From the NCBI RefSeq assembly GCF_000234665.1, contig NC_018312.1, positions 380,516 to 444,515 on the forward strand: a stretch of DNA of 64,000 nucleotides. Direction: 5' to 3'. The notes under the pieces were generated by a model, which had not been told where the DNA came from, ran no database searches, and was given only the letters and a program-made list of their open reading frames with translations. The DNA comes from Leishmania mexicana MHOM/GT/2001/U1103 (taxonomy: Eukaryota > Euglenozoa > Kinetoplastea > Trypanosomatida > Trypanosomatidae). Every line of letters starts with the position of its first letter. Position 1 is the first letter of the stretch. The position numbers were made by a program, and so were the translations under genes. Below, one piece after another: positions 20,347 to 30,837 of this stretch.

Positions 20347-20477
20347 AGCACACCTACCCCTCTCTTTCTCTCGCTGATAGGGGGAGGGGTGTACGTTGTT
20401 GTGTGGGAGCGAGACGCACACGCGCACACACGTGTTCCCCTCTCTCCCTCTCCATAGATCCAGTCCTTTTGTTTCTC
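19948..20477 (+). repeat. Direct repeat: H2A copy 3 plus 3' UTR segment
   Basis: Partner of 18464-18993. The shared flank ends in the CCTTTTGTTTCTC sequence, after which the two 3' regions differ. Confidence 0.85.
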
Positions 20478-21204
20478 GTGTTCGTTCTTCGGTGTCATCT
20501 GTGTCTAGCTCTCACCAGGGGGTTAGTAAAGGTTGCCGTTTGAAAACTTATTTTTGTGTCCAAGAACGAAACCCCTCCCGTGCGAGCTCATGTTGCCTGT
20601 AGTGGGAGTGTGTGCGGGTTTGATGAAGTTCCCTGGAGCTGCACAATCTGTGTTCATCTTTCCACACACACACACACACGCACACGCAGAGCCTCCTCTC
20701 CTCCTCCTGCAGTTTTCCTTGATGCTATTTGCGTGTGTGTGTGCGTGTATGGCGGGGGTGCACGTGACGTGATACACGAAGCTTTCCACCGGTTGACATA
20801 GTTGTTCTTCGCTTCTTGACAGCTGTGATCATTCTGACTCGTGTAACCAGCTATCACAGCTCCTTGGTGACCTGGTCGTGTAAGCCGCGTCATCTCTACT
20901 CCCTTCTCCCTTCTCCCTTCGCCCACCCCGGTCCCACCCCCTCCTTGCTCTCTGATTCCACTATGCCCTTCAGTTGGGCTCTTGCTGCTTACGCAGACGT
21001 TGCACGAATACGCACACTGTGTGGCTGGTCAGCGGCAGTGCTTGCTGCATTAGACGTTCACATCTCTTCCTCTCTTCCACCCTTCCTGTCCTGCGGCGCC
21101 GTGTGTGTGTGTGTGTGCTCGGGGTGTACACCCTTCTGTGAAACGGCGCTCACCGGCAAAGTGCATCACGTGCGTACTTCTTCGCTCTTTCACGCGCCGC
21201 TGTC
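20347..21204 (+). other. Intergenic region H2A copy 3 - MutS homologue
   Basis: It begins with the shared H2A 3' flank, then carries CA and GT runs (about 20663-20688, 20730-20745 and 21102-21116) and a long polypyrimidine tract (about 20895-20970) ending in CTTCAG at 20973, a plausible acceptor for the next gene with a leader of about 230 nt. No gene is seen. Confidence 0.6.
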
Positions 21205-24200
21205 ATGCAACGCGCTGCTGATGGCGTTTTCGAGAACGCATATGAGCGCGGCGCAGTGCACGGCCGTATGCAGCTCTCCAGCAACTCTGATGGCGAAAGT
21301 GACGACGAGGGCGAAGACGTGGACCTCGACACATCCGTCAAACCGCCTCCGGCAGAGGTGACGGCGCTATGCTGGTGCGCTGCCAGTGTCGGTGTCGCTC
21401 GCTTCTTGTGTGCTGAGTGTCGCATCGAGGTCTTCGAGGTGCCAGTGTGCATGGTGGCGGGTGAGATCGTGCGACGCAGACGCGGCGGACCCGAAACGCC
21501 AGCGACCGCGGTCCAGTCACACGCCGGCGGTGCACATCTTATATCACATAGCACGCACGGAAACGCCACCGGCAGCCGCGGCGACGTCCGTATTGTTACT
21601 CACGAAGACATACCGCCGAGCTTGTTGTGGCTGGTGCGTTATCTGCAGGTGTATCAGCCCCAGGTCCTGCTTCCGCACACCGGTAGCGATGCGCTGGGCG
21701 ACTTAATCGCGCTGGTGGCGGAACAGACGCCAGTGGAAGTGATCCGGTTAAGCGCCGCGACGGCGTTTTGTGGACGCGAAGCGCTCCCTCGCTTGGCGGC
21801 CATGTACCCCGCACAGGAGCATGAGTTGGCCGTGCGGTTTCATGCAGACAGGACGGCAATGATGTGCTCCATGGCGGCGCTGCTTCAGTTTGTCGCTGCG
21901 GTTCAGTCTAACGTGGCCGATGTCGTTGAGCGCGATGTGTTGCATGCGCTCTACCTCGACGATGCCTGTGCCGAGGCTCTGCAGATCACTCGCACAGAAC
22001 GCCATCCAAGCAGTGGACAAGGCCGCGGACGCGCAAAGGAAGGTCACTCGCTGCGGGGGCTGCTGAGTGCGGCGCAGAGTTCTGTGGGGAGAGCGATGTT
22101 GCGACAGTGGATTGCCCTTCCCTGCTGCGACGCTGCTGAGATTGAGACACGCCAGTCCGTTGTCGCCTTCTTTGTCAACCCCCTGCATCACGACATTGCC
22201 GCCCGACTGCGCGCCGCACTGCACAGGGTGTATTCAACAACTTATGTCTTCACGCTGATGCGGTCAGGTCGGGCGCTGCACAAGCACTACGTGTCACTAT
22301 ACCAAACAATGCGAGGAATCATTACTGTGCAGGAGCTGTTGGCCACCGTCGCCCATGAGGTGAGTCGACTTTATGTGTTGCTGCAGAGCATCCGTGTGGA
22401 GCCGCTGCAGGCCATGGCCGCCTCCCTCGATGCAGCGGTGGTCGGGGTTGCAGGACGCCGTCGCGGTGGCAGTGCTGGTGGTGGTGCAGCAGATACAAGA
22501 CAGGATCGGCAGCCACATTACCCCGCTCTCCCGACGACAGCAGCGCTGCTCTCCTTTGACTGCGGCGTGTCCAACGCTGTGTGCATCCGCGACGGGGTGG
22601 ACACGGTGCTTGACGAGCTGCGCGTTCGCTTTCGCGAGCTGCGGCTGTCTCTCCATGCGAAAGCAGCCTCTGCTTTCGCAGAGCTTCCGTGGACGCTGCG
22701 GGCAAGACTCTCTCTGCGCTGCGTGTACACAGTCCCACACGGGTATTTGCTGTGCGTTCCAGCTGCGGAGCTAGAAGCACTGTTGCCAGTCAAGGACGCG
22801 GCCGACGAGGACGACATGGGCGGTGACGACCGTGATGGCGATGCAGGCGAACCAGCGTCGTGGCGCAGCGACGACGCAGATAACGAGACCGTTGGCCCAC
22901 TGAGTAGCGATGCTGCACCGCGTCCTCCTAGGGTGGGTGCTACCTTGCCTTCGTTCTCGCCTGCCGAGCGAGTCCGTTCCGTGATGGCAGACTCCTTCGG
23001 CTGGCGGCTTCATCACGCAACAGAGGCTGGCGAGTGCTGCTTCAAGTCCGCGGCGATGGAGGAGCTGGACACCTGGGTTGGCGACCTGCAGCGGCGCGTG
23101 CAGCAGCGTGAGGAGCAGGTCCGCCGCGAGCTGGACACGTCACTCCTGTACAACTCTCTCCATCTGCTGCGGCCCACTCGCGCGCTGGGGGAGTTGGACT
23201 GCCTGTTGAGCTTTGCTCGCGTGTCGGCGCAGGAGGGGTGGTGTCGGCCGGACATTGTGGCGCCGGGTGCTGGCTTTACTGCGCCACATGGAAAGACAGG
23301 GGAGGAGGTCGACGAGGGAATTCTCGAGATCGAGGATGGCTGGCACCCGCTTCTCTCGCGACATGTGGGCATGCAGCAGCTCGTCCCATTTTCGCTCCAC
23401 CTCCGCACCTCGACCGACCGTGTTTGTTTGGTGCTTGGCGTCAACGGCAGCGGCAAGTCGGTGCTGATGGGGGCCGTGGCGCAGATCGTGTTTCTCGCCC
23501 ATTTGGGGTGCCACGTGCCAGCGGTCACAGCACGGCTGAGCCTGGTCAACAGCATTTTCGCCCCATCGTCGTCTGTATTTGCATCGTCCTCCTCCGTACC
23601 ACCGCCTTCGGCCTGGTTGGCTGCCGACGTAGCCGCCGCGGCGCCGGGCAGCTTCTACGGCGAGTGCGTGGCGCTTCATCGTGTGTTGCACTTCGTCGCT
23701 GGCCAGCAGCGCGCACGCCAGGCATTTCACGGCAACGCCTTTGATGGAAGCCACATGGCGGGACGGGCACTTGTGCTGCTCGACGAGTTCGGACGCGGCA
23801 CCTCCCCAGAGGATGGATGTGCCCTACTGAAGGCAACTCTGCGGTACTTCGCGGACGGAGGTGTGGGCTGCGGTGGTAGGCAGCATGTCAGCTCCAGTGC
23901 GCCGCTCGTCCTCTGCGCTACTCATCTTGTCGAAATGCTGGACCTACCGGGGCAACGCGCCGCACCTGGGCTTCCTACCCTCAGTGACACCTTTGACTGC
24001 GGAGCAGCGGCGGTGGTGGCTCACAGTGGCCAAGGCACTGTTGCGGAACGCACAGACGCTGCTGCCGCGGGTGTGCCTGCGCCTAGTGAACCTTCAGCGC
24101 ACGAAAACCAGCGGAGGCCCGACCCTCTCACACACACAGCAGATATCCCGCTTCCCCTGGAGTGGGTGAAGATTTACGAGATGGAGACCCACGCAACTTA

Positions 24201-24495
24201 CGCCGCCGATCAAGATGGCCTGACTGTTACCGAGAGCTTACGTGCTGGCAATGATAAGCCGATCCCGCTGCTGGTCGCAGGCGATAGCGGCGCCCCATTG
24301 CCACTGGACGTGACCCCGACGTACCAGCCTGTCTGCCTTACGCCTCACCCCGGACCGCGTCGACAACAGGACTGGGAACAGCATTGCAGTATTCATCTGG
24401 GTGCCGGGCCCGCTATTGGGCGTCAGTGCGGCCTTGATGAGGAGTTGCTAAGTTGCTGGGAGGAGACCCTGCGCGTGCTGCATCGCTTGCCATGA
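21205..24495 (+). CDS. MSH5: MutS-family ATPase, most similar to meiotic MSH5
   Basis: The 1096-residue protein carries a C-terminal MutS ATPase. The P-loop GVNGSGKS is at residues 745-752, Walker B LVLLDEFGRGTS has Asp860 and Glu861, and the following CATHLVEML motif is present. The middle (about 275-330) has the MutS lever pattern GLLSAAQSSVGRAMLRQWI, then RQSVVAFF. There is no N-terminal mismatch-recognition domain. The N-terminus (ALCWCAASVGVARFL) resembles the opening of MSH5, a partner of MSH4 in stabilising crossover intermediates. Unusual points are Val instead of Pro in the usual GPNxSGKS, a Ser/Ala/Pro insert between the P-loop and Walker B (about 788-812), an acidic insert (about 533-575) and a long poorly conserved C-terminus. 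MSH4 is the main alternative; the assignment to MSH5 is by eye. Confidence 0.75.
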   Translation: MQRAADGVFENAYERGAVHGRMQLSSNSDGESDDEGEDVDLDTSVKPPPAEVTALCWCAASVGVARFLCAECRIEVFEVPVCMVAGEIVRRRRGGPETPATAVQSHAGGAHLISHSTHGNATGSRGDVRIVTHEDIPPSLLWLVRYLQVYQPQVLLPHTGSDALGDLIALVAEQTPVEVIRLSAATAFCGREALPRLAAMYPAQEHELAVRFHADRTAMMCSMAALLQFVAAVQSNVADVVERDVLHALYLDDACAEALQITRTERHPSSGQGRGRAKEGHSLRGLLSAAQSSVGRAMLRQWIALPCCDAAEIETRQSVVAFFVNPLHHDIAARLRAALHRVYSTTYVFTLMRSGRALHKHYVSLYQTMRGIITVQELLATVAHEVSRLYVLLQSIRVEPLQAMAASLDAAVVGVAGRRRGGSAGGGAADTRQDRQPHYPALPTTAALLSFDCGVSNAVCIRDGVDTVLDELRVRFRELRLSLHAKAASAFAELPWTLRARLSLRCVYTVPHGYLLCVPAAELEALLPVKDAADEDDMGGDDRDGDAGEPASWRSDDADNETVGPLSSDAAPRPPRVGATLPSFSPAERVRSVMADSFGWRLHHATEAGECCFKSAAMEELDTWVGDLQRRVQQREEQVRRELDTSLLYNSLHLLRPTRALGELDCLLSFARVSAQEGWCRPDIVAPGAGFTAPHGKTGEEVDEGILEIEDGWHPLLSRHVGMQQLVPFSLHLRTSTDRVCLVLGVNGSGKSVLMGAVAQIVFLAHLGCHVPAVTARLSLVNSIFAPSSSVFASSSSVPPPSAWLAADVAAAAPGSFYGECVALHRVLHFVAGQQRARQAFHGNAFDGSHMAGRALVLLDEFGRGTSPEDGCALLKATLRYFADGGVGCGGRQHVSSSAPLVLCATHLVEMLDLPGQRAAPGLPTLSDTFDCGAAAVVAHSGQGTVAERTDAAAAGVPAPSEPSAHENQRRPDPLTHTADIPLPLEWVKIYEMETHATYAADQDGLTVTESLRAGNDKPIPLLVAGDSGAPLPLDVTPTYQPVCLTPHPGPRRQQDWEQHCSIHLGAGPAIGRQCGLDEELLSCWEETLRVLHRLP

Positions 24496-25645
24496 CGCTT
24501 CGTGGGTGTCGCTTGCCGGCCTCGGGGTGCTGCATATTAGCGCGACGGAGGATACGCACACACACACACCTTCCCCATCTCCGCGCTCATCAGCAGGGCG
24601 TCATTCGAGCCCTTGTTTTCCGACTTTTTGTTTCTTGTCGTTTATTCAAGTTGCCCGTCTGGTGTTTTGATTCCCCGCTAACACACGTGTTAGCCCGCAT
24701 CTTTGGTTTATTTTTTTGTTGCTGTTGCTCCGTCGTACGTGCGACGAGTGCCTCAGCGCATCTCTGCCCCCCCCCTCCCCCCCATCTCCTTTCCTCTGTC
24801 CCTCCCTCCCTCTCTGTATAATATCTGCTCTTCTCCCCCTCCGCTGGTGTCAAAAAGTCCACCATGTCTCCCACAACCGACCCCAACGCGTGTGTCGTGT
24901 TAGTACAGCCAGACAATCGAAAAAAAACATTCCTGAGAACATGCACACGAGCGACAGCCACCGAATGTGTGTGTGTGTGTTTGCCTCCCGCGCGCACATC
25001 AGCTGCCAGGGACGGGGACGGTCAGGGCATGCTTCCATGCACGATAGGAAGTGCACAAATGCCTGTTCTGTTCTGTTGTCGCTCCGTTGTACCGTGTCTT
25101 TCACGTGCGACGCTCTCTCTTTCTCGTTCCTCGTTTTCACCATCCCCGTCTTCTGCAACTTCTTCGCCTCCTTTTCTTAAACTGCTCCTCCGTGCCCTCC
25201 CCCTCCCCCCGTCGACCTACGCTACTTGTACGACTTCAGGCACCCAGACGCACAACCCTCCCCCCCACACACGCACACACACGTGTAGGGTAGTACGTAG
25301 TGGATTCTAGCTCTCATCCACTTCACCTTCCTTCGACCCCGACGGACTGTGGAGTGTGTCTCGTATACGCGTACTCATGTGTTTCAGAGGCTCTCCATCA
25401 TCATTGATACAGATCTGTGGCGTGCCGTAGCGCCTACCAACACAGACACACGCCTTTTGCCTCCACCCCTCCTCCCCGGTGCACTGAATAGACGACGGCA
25501 CCACCGCAGCGCCATTATCATCTTGGTTTCCTTTTGTAGCGGTGTCGAGGCAGAGGCTCCGTTCTGTACTCCCTCCCCCCTTTTTCCATCATTTTCATCC
25601 CGACGTCCTCTTAGCGGACCTCCTTCTTTCCCTTCACGTGCCTCC
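24496..25645 (+). other. Intergenic region MutS homologue - MORN protein
   Basis: It contains T-rich runs, a C-rich stretch (about 24766-24785), GT and CA runs (about 24967-24980 and 25262-25282) and a strong pyrimidine tract (about 25570-25610) ending in CCTCTTAG at 25614. That AG lies 32 bases before the MORN gene ATG and is a likely splice acceptor. Confidence 0.65.
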
Positions 25646-28600
25646 ATGCCAAAGGTAACGACCTCGTCATCCTCGTCAAAGTCGCACGCCGCTTCGTCCG
25701 TGGATCCCAGCCGCGCAGCGGCAGCTGCGGCTGCCCTCACCTCCGCGACATCAGCCACCACCGCCATACGATCTCTGTGGGATTGCACGTTCTCGAATGG
25801 CGACACATACCACGGCGAGGCGCTCTACGTCCACGACAAGAATCGCAATCCCGTGAAAGATGGGAAGGGGCGCTACACGTGGGCTTCCAGCGGGGCCGTC
25901 TACGACGGCGACTGGAAGGGCGGACTGCCACACGGCACGGGCGTGATAAGCGTGCCTGGGATCGACGGCTACGAGTATGTAGGGGAGTTCAAGGATGGAA
26001 AGCGCAGCGGCAAGGGGTGCTGCCAGTTTTCCAACGGTCGTGTCTACGAAGGCGAGTGGAGAGAAGACGAGATGAACGGGACGGGCACCCTGCGCGGCGC
26101 ATCGAACGTGGACAACTTTACTGAATACACCGGCGGCTTCCAGAACGGGATGCGCAGCGGGCGGCAGGGGAGGTGCGTCTACGTTAACGGAGACGTCTAT
26201 GACGGCTCCTGGGCTGCAGGGAAGCGCCAGGGGGTCGGGGAGTGGCAGCTGCACAGGCCAGCAACCGGCGCTGCAGCTGCAGCTGCATCTCGCCCTGTAC
26301 GCTACCGGGGCGCTTTTGACGGCGACGCGCCACAAGCTAGCGGCACCGGCGAAGGGGAGCTCGAGTACGCGGATGGCAGCCTGTACACCGGCGGCACGGA
26401 TGCGCAGATGCGGCGACACGGCAAGGGTGTTCACTGTCTCTCTAGCGGGGTTGTTTTCGAAGGCTCTTTTGTGCAGGACCGGCGCGAGGGAAGGGGCGTT
26501 CTGCAGGGAGGCGACGGCGCTGTGTGCGAGGGGCATTGGCACAATGACCAGCTCAATGGAGAGGTACGGGTCACTTTCACCGTCGCGTCGTCATCGCTCG
26601 CCACCTCCTCGACATCCATTGCGAGTCTGCTGCGACTGAGCCAGTCAGAGTATGCCGGCCACCCGATGAAGACATATCATGGCCCCTGTGTTGCGGGCAT
26701 ATTCACCGGCGCCCCTGCTGTCATCACGTACATGGATGGGAGCAGCTACAACGGCGCTGTGCGCCACGGCGTCCCTCACGGTTCGGGCGTGCTGCGTGAT
26801 CGACCCTTTCCCTGCTCTACTGGAACCCGCGGCATCGACGCTGACAGCGCTGTTCGCAAGCGCATTCCAGTCACGTGCGTGCCGCATGACGCTCTTCTCA
26901 CGCTTACCTGCTACGATGGGACCTTCTCCAACGGCGAAGCGGACGGCAACGGCACCGGAGAGTGGCGGACGGACTCGTCAACACAGCAAGCCCCACCAGC
27001 ATCGTCGCCACCGACAGAGGCGCCGATCACGCCTCAAAACTTCATGCAAGTACTTGGGACGGGGCTGCGCTGCTGGGACCTTGCCATGTATGGACGACTG
27101 GACGGAACCTACACTGGACAGTGGGCGCGTGGCCTCCCGCATGGGCAGGGAACCTGGGAGTGGTCGGACGGGTCGCGCTACTCTGGCGCGGTGGCGCAGT
27201 ATGTGCCCAGCGGCGCCGGCACCTTGAGCGCGTCATCTGTCCAGTACACGGGCGACTTTCAGGAAGGTCAGGCGGGGGGAAACGGAGTCTGGGAGGACAA
27301 GGCGCGAGGTCTCAAGTACGAGGGACAGTGGCTGGCTGGTCGGCCCCACGGGTGGGGTGTGGCCACGTTGCTGACCGCAGCATCTCCATCCTCACCGCAG
27401 ACATCGACGCCAAAATGGTTGGTGAGCTCACGCGTGTACGAGGGGTCGTGGGCAAACGGGAACCCATCTGGCCAAGGCAGGGAGTACACCACTGAGGATC
27501 GTCGCTGCGTCGCCTACGAGGGCAGCTACGCCGACGGTTACCGCGAGGGTGAAGGGACCATCTCTTTTGGTGATACGGACGGCGCCACCGGCGACACGAG
27601 CCTGTCGCCGCACTACCTGAAGTACAAGGGCAGCTTTAGTAGAGGCGTCCCCGGCGGCGGCGCTGGTTGCTTGACCCTTCGCAACAAAACCAGCATTGAG
27701 GGCTGCTTCGATGCACAGCTGCAGCCGCTGGCCGGCAGGGATGTCAGCATTAAGTCCGGCAACGAGACGTGGACGTTCAAGGGTGTCTACGACGCGGCGA
27801 AGCACACGGGCTGTGGTGTCATGACCTTTACAAACGGTGACGTGTACGTCGGCGAGGTTGAAGACGCCAGCTGCGGAGGTGGGTTGCAGCAGCAGCAGCA
27901 GGCTCTCTTCCATCTGCAGTGCCACGGCCGTGGCACTTACAAGTTCGTGGAGGGAAACCAACTTCAGTGCACATGGCGGCACAACGTCCTCCACGGCGCC
28001 GGCACGTACACGTCATCGGACGGTGTGCAGACAGAGCGGAACTATGCAGATGGAGTGCTGGCGGGTGGTGCAGTAGTTGCCACTTCTGGAGGTGGCATCG
28101 GTGGCGGCGCTGGCGGCGCGCACGTTGAAGCGGACACCGGCGTCTTGAGGGGCAACGTCTTTACTCCTGAGAATGAGTTCCCAAACACGCTGTCAGCGGA
28201 GGTGTTGAAGTCCCGCATGTCAGAGGTGCCGCAGGAATCACCGCTGCAGCCGCGAAAGCGGCAGCCCTTCTCCTTCATGCGCAAGGGAGAAGCCCGCCGA
28301 GCCTCCGCGGCAGGGGAGGCGACGGCGGCGCCCGGCGGTGCCGCCTCTGTAGGGGCATCCTTGGCGACCTCAGCGCAGCGACGTAGCTCACAACGCGACT
28401 TGAAAGACACAAAGAAGCAGTTGGGCCCGCCGCCGGCCGCCGCAAACCAGAAGCGCAGCCCTCGCACCTCTGTCGTGAGTTCTGCGGCGCCAAACATCAC
28501 GGGTACCAGCGGACGTGTCGGTGCCGGCAGCCCCCCGCGCGCGACCTGTGGCGGCACTGTGCCGTCAACCAAGGGTGCATCCCCTGTCGCCTCGCCGTTG

Positions 28601-29332
28601 CGCTCGACGGCCAAGTACAACACTCTGAGGCGACCCCAGCGGACGGCTAGGAATGCGCCCCCTCCTGCCGCAGTGGCTTCCTTCGCTGACGGAGCGTCAC
28701 CCATTGCTACGACGCCGACAAACGCGCGACCCTCCCTCATGCACCGTGCCAAGGACGGCAACGACGGCGCTGGCGCCACCGCACCGACGTCCTCTGCGTA
28801 TCTCTCGAAGTTTCAGGCTGGCATCCGCCTGCTCGACACCATACCGCGAGCTGACTCGCCCACCCCTTCCGCGGTATCCCGCAACCTGACGCCGACAGCG
28901 AAAGGCTCGTCATGCCCCGCCACCACACCGGCGCAGCCCGGTTCACGAGGCCGACTTAGCTCTGCACTGGCAGCAGGGCGAGCCCAAGAGATTCAGCAGC
29001 GGGTACTCAAGCCTCTCAAGGGCTCTCTGAAGGCGCTGATGGATGAGGCGAGTTCGATACGCAGCACCCGTGAGGATGAGATCCATCTGCTTACGGAGGA
29101 GATGCGGGAGCTGAACGAGCGCATTTGGCAGCTGCGCTTCACACTGGGAACCAAGAAAGAGGAAGACAGTGGCAGGGGCGTGGGCAAGAAGGCCTACGCG
29201 GCGGCAGCACCGTCAACCAAGCCGGAAAGGAAGCGATCATCCGTTTCACAAGAGACCCTCGACACCCTCGTGCAGGAGCGGCGCGTAATAATGGAAAAGC
29301 TGCAGCATGTTGTGAACGAGCACGGAGATTAG
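25646..29332 (+). CDS. Large MORN-repeat protein with C-terminal coiled coil
   Basis: The product is 1228 residues from the ATG at 25646. The frame is open further upstream, but that part contains the splice acceptor ending at 25614. Residues about 45-800 form more than 20 MORN-like units of the type YxGxWxxGxxxGxGxxxxxxG, for example VYDGDWKGGLPHGTG, YVGEFKDGKRSGKG, VYEGEWREDEMNGTG, TYTGQWARGLPHGQGTW and KYEGQWLAGRPHGWG. About 850-1120 is low-complexity, Ala/Pro/Ser/Arg-rich. A charged helical segment (about 1125-1175, with IHLLTEEMRELNERIWQL) and the last 30 residues look coiled-coil. MORN repeats act in membrane association, dimerisation and cytoskeletal scaffolding; trypanosome MORN1 marks the flagellar-pocket collar complex. 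This one is far longer, so a structural scaffold role is inferred only. Confidence 0.88.
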   Translation: MPKVTTSSSSSKSHAASSVDPSRAAAAAAALTSATSATTAIRSLWDCTFSNGDTYHGEALYVHDKNRNPVKDGKGRYTWASSGAVYDGDWKGGLPHGTGVISVPGIDGYEYVGEFKDGKRSGKGCCQFSNGRVYEGEWREDEMNGTGTLRGASNVDNFTEYTGGFQNGMRSGRQGRCVYVNGDVYDGSWAAGKRQGVGEWQLHRPATGAAAAAASRPVRYRGAFDGDAPQASGTGEGELEYADGSLYTGGTDAQMRRHGKGVHCLSSGVVFEGSFVQDRREGRGVLQGGDGAVCEGHWHNDQLNGEVRVTFTVASSSLATSSTSIASLLRLSQSEYAGHPMKTYHGPCVAGIFTGAPAVITYMDGSSYNGAVRHGVPHGSGVLRDRPFPCSTGTRGIDADSAVRKRIPVTCVPHDALLTLTCYDGTFSNGEADGNGTGEWRTDSSTQQAPPASSPPTEAPITPQNFMQVLGTGLRCWDLAMYGRLDGTYTGQWARGLPHGQGTWEWSDGSRYSGAVAQYVPSGAGTLSASSVQYTGDFQEGQAGGNGVWEDKARGLKYEGQWLAGRPHGWGVATLLTAASPSSPQTSTPKWLVSSRVYEGSWANGNPSGQGREYTTEDRRCVAYEGSYADGYREGEGTISFGDTDGATGDTSLSPHYLKYKGSFSRGVPGGGAGCLTLRNKTSIEGCFDAQLQPLAGRDVSIKSGNETWTFKGVYDAAKHTGCGVMTFTNGDVYVGEVEDASCGGGLQQQQQALFHLQCHGRGTYKFVEGNQLQCTWRHNVLHGAGTYTSSDGVQTERNYADGVLAGGAVVATSGGGIGGGAGGAHVEADTGVLRGNVFTPENEFPNTLSAEVLKSRMSEVPQESPLQPRKRQPFSFMRKGEARRASAAGEATAAPGGAASVGASLATSAQRRSSQRDLKDTKKQLGPPPAAANQKRSPRTSVVSSAAPNITGTSGRVGAGSPPRATCGGTVPSTKGASPVASPLRSTAKYNTLRRPQRTARNAPPPAAVASFADGASPIATTPTNARPSLMHRAKDGNDGAGATAPTSSAYLSKFQAGIRLLDTIPRADSPTPSAVSRNLTPTAKGSSCPATTPAQPGSRGRLSSALAAGRAQEIQQRVLKPLKGSLKALMDEASSIRSTREDEIHLLTEEMRELNERIWQLRFTLGTKKEEDSGRGVGKKAYAAAAPSTKPERKRSSVSQETLDTLVQERRVIMEKLQHVVNEHGD

Positions 29333-30837
29333 CAGTCGTGTGTGGGCTTTTGAGGGGCGTGTGCGACGCTGTACTGGTTTGTGGGCGCCGGTCTCCTCGT
29401 ATCACCGACACGGGCGAGTCACCATAGTCGAAGCACGCATTGATGTAAAAGAAGAGGAAAAAGAGAGATGCCCCCCTCCCCCCAAAAAGACGAGAAAACC
29501 AGCCATCGAGGTACGGGGGAAAGGGGAGTGAGCCAATGGAGTGCACGTAGTGGTTGTTGCTGGACGCTGTATTCATGGTGGCATGGGTACGCTGACATTT
29601 CCATCGTCTCCCCTACCTCCTCCTGGTTCCCTTTCTGACGTTGTCTCGACCGGGAGCGCGCTTGCTCTCCGTGCTTCATTCCTTTACCTTCTCTGTTTCT
29701 TTTTTTCTTTTACGCGCGCATGTGTTTCGACTCGATCCTGTGTCGAAGTGAGCGCCACAAAAACCTTCGCAGTTCTCTGTGCATGCTGTGTTGTCTTCCA
29801 GGCCGTCCCCCTCCTCCCCTCTTCGTTACACCACGCCAATCTGCATCCTTGCTCCGTCGAGCGGCAACAGCTGATTCATCTACGGTTGTTCTTGTGCGAG
29901 AGAGGTAGGGGTTGGGGAGTGGGGGAGGGGAACGGCGCTCTCGTGCCTCTTGCACACGTTACACGAGTCCAAGGGTGCACAAGTTGTTTTGCGCGGTGTC
30001 GTCTGAAGGACATGGCGGCCAAAAGAGAGAGAAAGGAGAAGCATGACAACGATTGCACTGTACGGTACACTATGCCCTTTCCCAGATGCGGATCCGCTCC
30101 CTCTCTTCATGCCACAACTCCCCTCCCCCTCTCCCCCTCCCCCTTCCATTCATCGTAGCAACAAGAGAGAAGCAAAAGGGGGCTCGCTGTGCTACCCAGC
30201 GGTGTCTCGTTCATCGAAAGTTGTCGTCTCTTGACACCCCTCCCCCTCCCCCACCTCTCTCACCCGCTCTGCCCCTGTGTGTGTGTGTGGGTGTCTACCC
30301 CTTCGCGACAAACCATAAGAGCCCCTGCATATAGGCACGTACACGTACGTATATATTTACATATTCATACACGTATTGATGCAGACATCTTCATATATTT
30401 TTCTTTATACGCGCTCCTCTGTAACGTTGACGGGGAGATTCCTCTCGGCATTGCACACCAGAAATACATATATATATATATAGGAAGAGCAGCAGTGAAA
30501 CACCAATAACAGCGCATAAGTCGTCTGTCCTGGTACACACACCACACCACACGCACAGGTGTGCTCATACCCGCCGTACGCATCCACCTACGGTGACACA
30601 GTGCTTCCTCCCTCCCCCTCATCACCCAGACACTTGCTGATTTGTTTAACTTCTCTCAACTCCCTTTGCCTTTTCCTCGTTTCGCCCTCGGAGGCGAACG
30701 TATTTGTGCTCGCCCCGGGCAGTTTTCGAAGGAGAGGACACGCCAGCCGCACACACAACATCGTGTGCATCCCTCTCGTTCGCACAGAGGTCTGCAGGCC
30801 CGAACAGAGCAAGGAAACGGAGAGGAGAAAAAAAAAT
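29333..30837 (+). other. Intergenic region MORN protein - thioesterase
   Basis: No gene. It has pyrimidine tracts (about 29600-29710, 30115-30155 and 30235-30275), TA-rich microsatellite sequence (30469-30482) and several TATATATTTACATAT-like AT patches (30345-30400). The frame of the next gene is open here back to 30559, but the translation is low complexity and is judged leader. Confidence 0.6.
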
